From positions 1-64,000 of the forward strand of contig JANSYQ010000017.1 of assembly GCA_024742305.1 (NCBI GenBank): DNA of 64,000 nt, given 5' to 3'. A model generated the notes under the pieces. The model made no database searches, had not been told where the DNA came from, and saw nothing but the letters and a program-made list of their open reading frames with translations. This document shows positions 62,021 through 64,000 of this stretch, one piece after another (position 1 is the stretch's first letter; each line of letters begins with the position of its first letter). The stretch is from a bacterium (lineage in GTDB: Bacteria > Bacteroidota > Bacteroidia > Flavobacteriales_D > Crocinitomicaceae). The translations under genes were made by a program, and so were the position numbers.

Positions 62021-62704
62021 ATGCTTTGGCGAATACTTTCTAAAACGGGATTGATTTATTGCGGAAGGGCTTTCGAGGCGTTTTCAGCTGCTGCCTTTGC
62101 GTTTGTGCTCATCGCTTTTTATGGAGAAGCCATTCCAACAGGGGACATGCCTAAGGATGGTGATCATTATCTCTACGTTCGCTCTAATGGCATTCACACA
62201 GAATTGATTTTACCAACGAGTAACGGCACAGTGGATTGGATGGAAACCATTGCGCGAGAAGATTTCGGAGAGAATATTTCCACCGAATACCTCGTTTTTG
62301 GTTGGGGAGACAAGGGGTTTTACATGAACACTCCTGAGTGGAGCGACTTAACTGCAAAAACAGCTTCTAGTGCTTTGTTAGTGCCAACTTCCACGGCGAT
62401 GCATGTGGGGTTTGAACCAGCACCAGTAGAAAATGACGATTGTATAAAAATATACGTCACTAAAAAGCAGTATCTAAAAATCACCGATTATGTCCATCGT
62501 TCTTTCCTTTTGAAAGATGACAAGGTGCAACTCATCCCCGGGAAGAGCTACGGTCCGAATGATAATTTTTACGAAGCCAATAGCTCGTATCACTTATTCC
62601 GCACCTGCAATACATGGACGAGTAACGCTTTAAAAGAGGCGGGAGTCCGAACGTCTGTTTTGGCCGTTTTTCCGAATGGGGTTATGGGACATTTTAGAAA
62701 GTGA
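62021..62704 (+). CDS. DUF2459 / TIGR02117 family protein
   Basis: 227 residues. One N-terminal membrane helix (FEAFSAAAFAFVLIAFYGEA) then a soluble domain with YVRSNGIHTELILPT, FGWGDKGFYMNTPEWSD and FRTCNTWTSNALKEAGVRTSV. The His and Cys within these motifs are in the positions expected for a cysteine-hydrolase-like fold (NlpC/P60-type architecture is an inference). The family was first noted near urease genes, but no urease is here. Downstream of the Cys-rich gene. Confidence 0.8.
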   Translation: MLWRILSKTGLIYCGRAFEAFSAAAFAFVLIAFYGEAIPTGDMPKDGDHYLYVRSNGIHTELILPTSNGTVDWMETIAREDFGENISTEYLVFGWGDKGFYMNTPEWSDLTAKTASSALLVPTSTAMHVGFEPAPVENDDCIKIYVTKKQYLKITDYVHRSFLLKDDKVQLIPGKSYGPNDNFYEANSSYHLFRTCNTWTSNALKEAGVRTSVLAVFPNGVMGHFRK

Positions 62705-62825
62705 CTTAATTATTCGGTCATACCATCCATTTTCAATACAACCTATTCTTTAAAGCCTTAGTTTTGAAGGAGAAACTACAATGGCACGGATTTCGTTTAG
62801 AGGGTCCTCAAAAAATAAAAGAAAC

Positions 62826-63971
62826 ATGAAACATTTTACTTTACTACTCGTTCTGCTTATGTCTGTGGCAAGTCACGCACAACGGAATGGAGAGGTGGTC
62901 ATCTTTGATAATTCAGGGTATACATTTCACGTATTACTCAACGGAGTTATGCAAAATGAAAATTCCGAAAGCAACGTTCGAATTCAAGGCTTGCGGGCTT
63001 CCTATTACAATTGCCGGGTAATGGCAGATGACAATACCTTCACTTTGGATAAAAATATCATTGTCAAAAGCGACACTTTGATTACCTATCAAATTGTAAA
63101 CAAAAGAGGGAAGTTCAAGCTACGCTTTTTTTCAGAAGTTCCATTAAATTCAGCTCCTGCTGCAAATGGAGCACAAACAGTAATTGTTTATCATACAGGA
63201 GAATCTAATAATTCAGGAACCGTCACTTCCAACACAACCACAAATACGCAGACCAACTCTGCCGAAAATGCAGGCAATCAGCCATCGAATCCTTCGAACG
63301 GCTCAGTTAATGTAGACATGACGGTAAATGAAGGTAATGCATCAGGAAGTGAATCAGTTACAACAACCATCGCTACCACAACAACGGAATCTCAAGAGGG
63401 CGTACATACCAATACTTCAGTTGGTACAGGCGAGGAAAGCATCTCCATTTCCATGAGCGTTGATGAAAACGGTGCCAATGTAAATGTGCAAGGAACTGGC
63501 ATTGAAGGACAAGAAGGCATGACCATGAATACGCAAGTTTCAGGAACGGAATCATCCACCTACTCAGAGCAAACAGTGACTACCACTACAACAACTACAA
63601 CGACAAGCTCAGGAGGATGGACAGAAGAGGAAATAGAAGAAGTGCCTGAAATGGATGATGAAGTTAGCGGTGATTTTAACAATTGCTTTGTTGATGAGGC
63701 TGACTTTAATTTGTTTCTACGAATCATAGAAGCCGAGGCATTTGAAGATGATAAAACAGATCTTGCGACTGATTTTGTAGGACGAAAATGCTTGAGCGTA
63801 GCGCAAATAGGAACCGTTTTGGATCAATTCAGTTTTTCCGACAATATGTTAACTGTTGCCAAGGCAGCATATTCATTATGTTATGAGTCAGAGGATTACT
63901 ATCAATTGGAGGAGAAATTTACCTTTAGTGATGACAAAGAGGAGCTTCGAAATTTTATCAATAACCAGTAA
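62826..63971 (+). CDS. DUF4476 domain secreted protein with Ser/Thr linker
   Basis: 381 residues from the ATG at 62826 (MKHFTLLLVLLMSVASHAQ, a signal peptide); the frame is open from 62781. The N-terminal 100 residues form a beta-rich domain (VVIFDNSGYTFHVLLNGVMQNE). The middle (about 120-280) is low-complexity Ser, Thr, Asn, Gly with several Thr runs. The C-terminal about 95 residues are a DUF4476 domain (DEADFNLFLRIIEAEAFEDDKTDLATDF, LRNFINNQ). Found only in Bacteroidota to my knowledge; role unknown. Last gene in the window. Confidence 0.75.
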   Translation: MKHFTLLLVLLMSVASHAQRNGEVVIFDNSGYTFHVLLNGVMQNENSESNVRIQGLRASYYNCRVMADDNTFTLDKNIIVKSDTLITYQIVNKRGKFKLRFFSEVPLNSAPAANGAQTVIVYHTGESNNSGTVTSNTTTNTQTNSAENAGNQPSNPSNGSVNVDMTVNEGNASGSESVTTTIATTTTESQEGVHTNTSVGTGEESISISMSVDENGANVNVQGTGIEGQEGMTMNTQVSGTESSTYSEQTVTTTTTTTTTSSGGWTEEEIEEVPEMDDEVSGDFNNCFVDEADFNLFLRIIEAEAFEDDKTDLATDFVGRKCLSVAQIGTVLDQFSFSDNMLTVAKAAYSLCYESEDYYQLEEKFTFSDDKEELRNFINNQ

Positions 63972-64000
63972 AACTTGCTTCCGAGCGAGGTATACAAGAG

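Noticed and set aside
1-64000. CRISPR, prophage, IS elements, tRNA and rRNA genes
   Set aside because: No regularly spaced repeats, transposase, integrase or phage gene, and no cloverleaf or rRNA-like sequence noticed in any gap.

Overview
The window looks like chromosome from a member of the phylum Bacteroidota, most likely order Flavobacteriales (a Crocinitomicaceae/Cryomorphaceae-like lineage is a guess). The reasons are a T9SS C-terminal sorting domain protein, DUF5683, DUF3276/PUR, DUF4476, BatA-type and TIGR02757 proteins, a short primary sigma factor lacking region 1.1, a lipoprotein-type pyrophosphatase, and promoters of the TTTG-N19-21-TAnnTTTG type characteristic of this phylum. Base composition is moderately AT-rich and uniform. 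I see no prophage, IS element, CRISPR, rRNA or tRNA. Almost all of the DNA is coding.

Layout. 1-5217 (minus): chromosome segregation and envelope/lysine genes parA-parB-DUF5683-dapB-lepB, preceded by a PUR-domain protein. 5328-7091 (minus): an exporter-type ABC transporter, divergent from a plus operon (7173-9917) of amino-acid dehydrogenase, nusB, a DUF1573 lipoprotein and yajC. 10033-11238: a small anchored protein and an AlkD-like protein. 11552-15515 (minus): a four-gene metal-uptake operon (His-rich small protein, TonB-dependent receptor, two lipoproteins) with its own operator-like palindrome and terminator. 15613-15703: a candidate structured small RNA. 15756-22541 (plus): a MORN-like secreted protein, a membrane LuxR-type regulator, a TPR-transmembrane adenylate cyclase, an NMT1/THI5-like binding protein without signal peptide, and two small unknowns.

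22543-29427 (minus) is the complete histidine operon hisGDCBHAF(IE). It is preceded by a textbook attenuator: promoter, a 20-residue leader peptide containing four consecutive His codons, mutually exclusive hairpins and a terminator. This is the clearest regulatory system in the window.

29663-36063: lipoprotein pyrophosphatase, two unknowns, long-form GAPDH, primary sigma factor rpoD and an HtrA protease. 36064-38920 (plus): dapF, an unknown, a GNAT enzyme and mltG, a cell-wall operon. 38931-42508 (plus): an aspartylglucosaminidase-like Ntn hydrolase and a GH2 beta-mannosidase, which together would act on the core of N-linked glycans. 43258-44089: a MarR-OsmC stress pair with a palindrome inside its promoter. 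44332-55363 (minus): PmtA-like methyltransferase, dihydroorotase-like protein lacking metal ligands, BatA-like protein, TIGR02757, lolD, ribBA, two glycosyltransferases, an LptF/G permease and a START-like protein. 55481-63971: iron alcohol dehydrogenase and a set of secreted or anchored proteins (lipoprotein, T9SS cargo, vWA-LRR fusion, Cys-rich protein, DUF2459, DUF4476).
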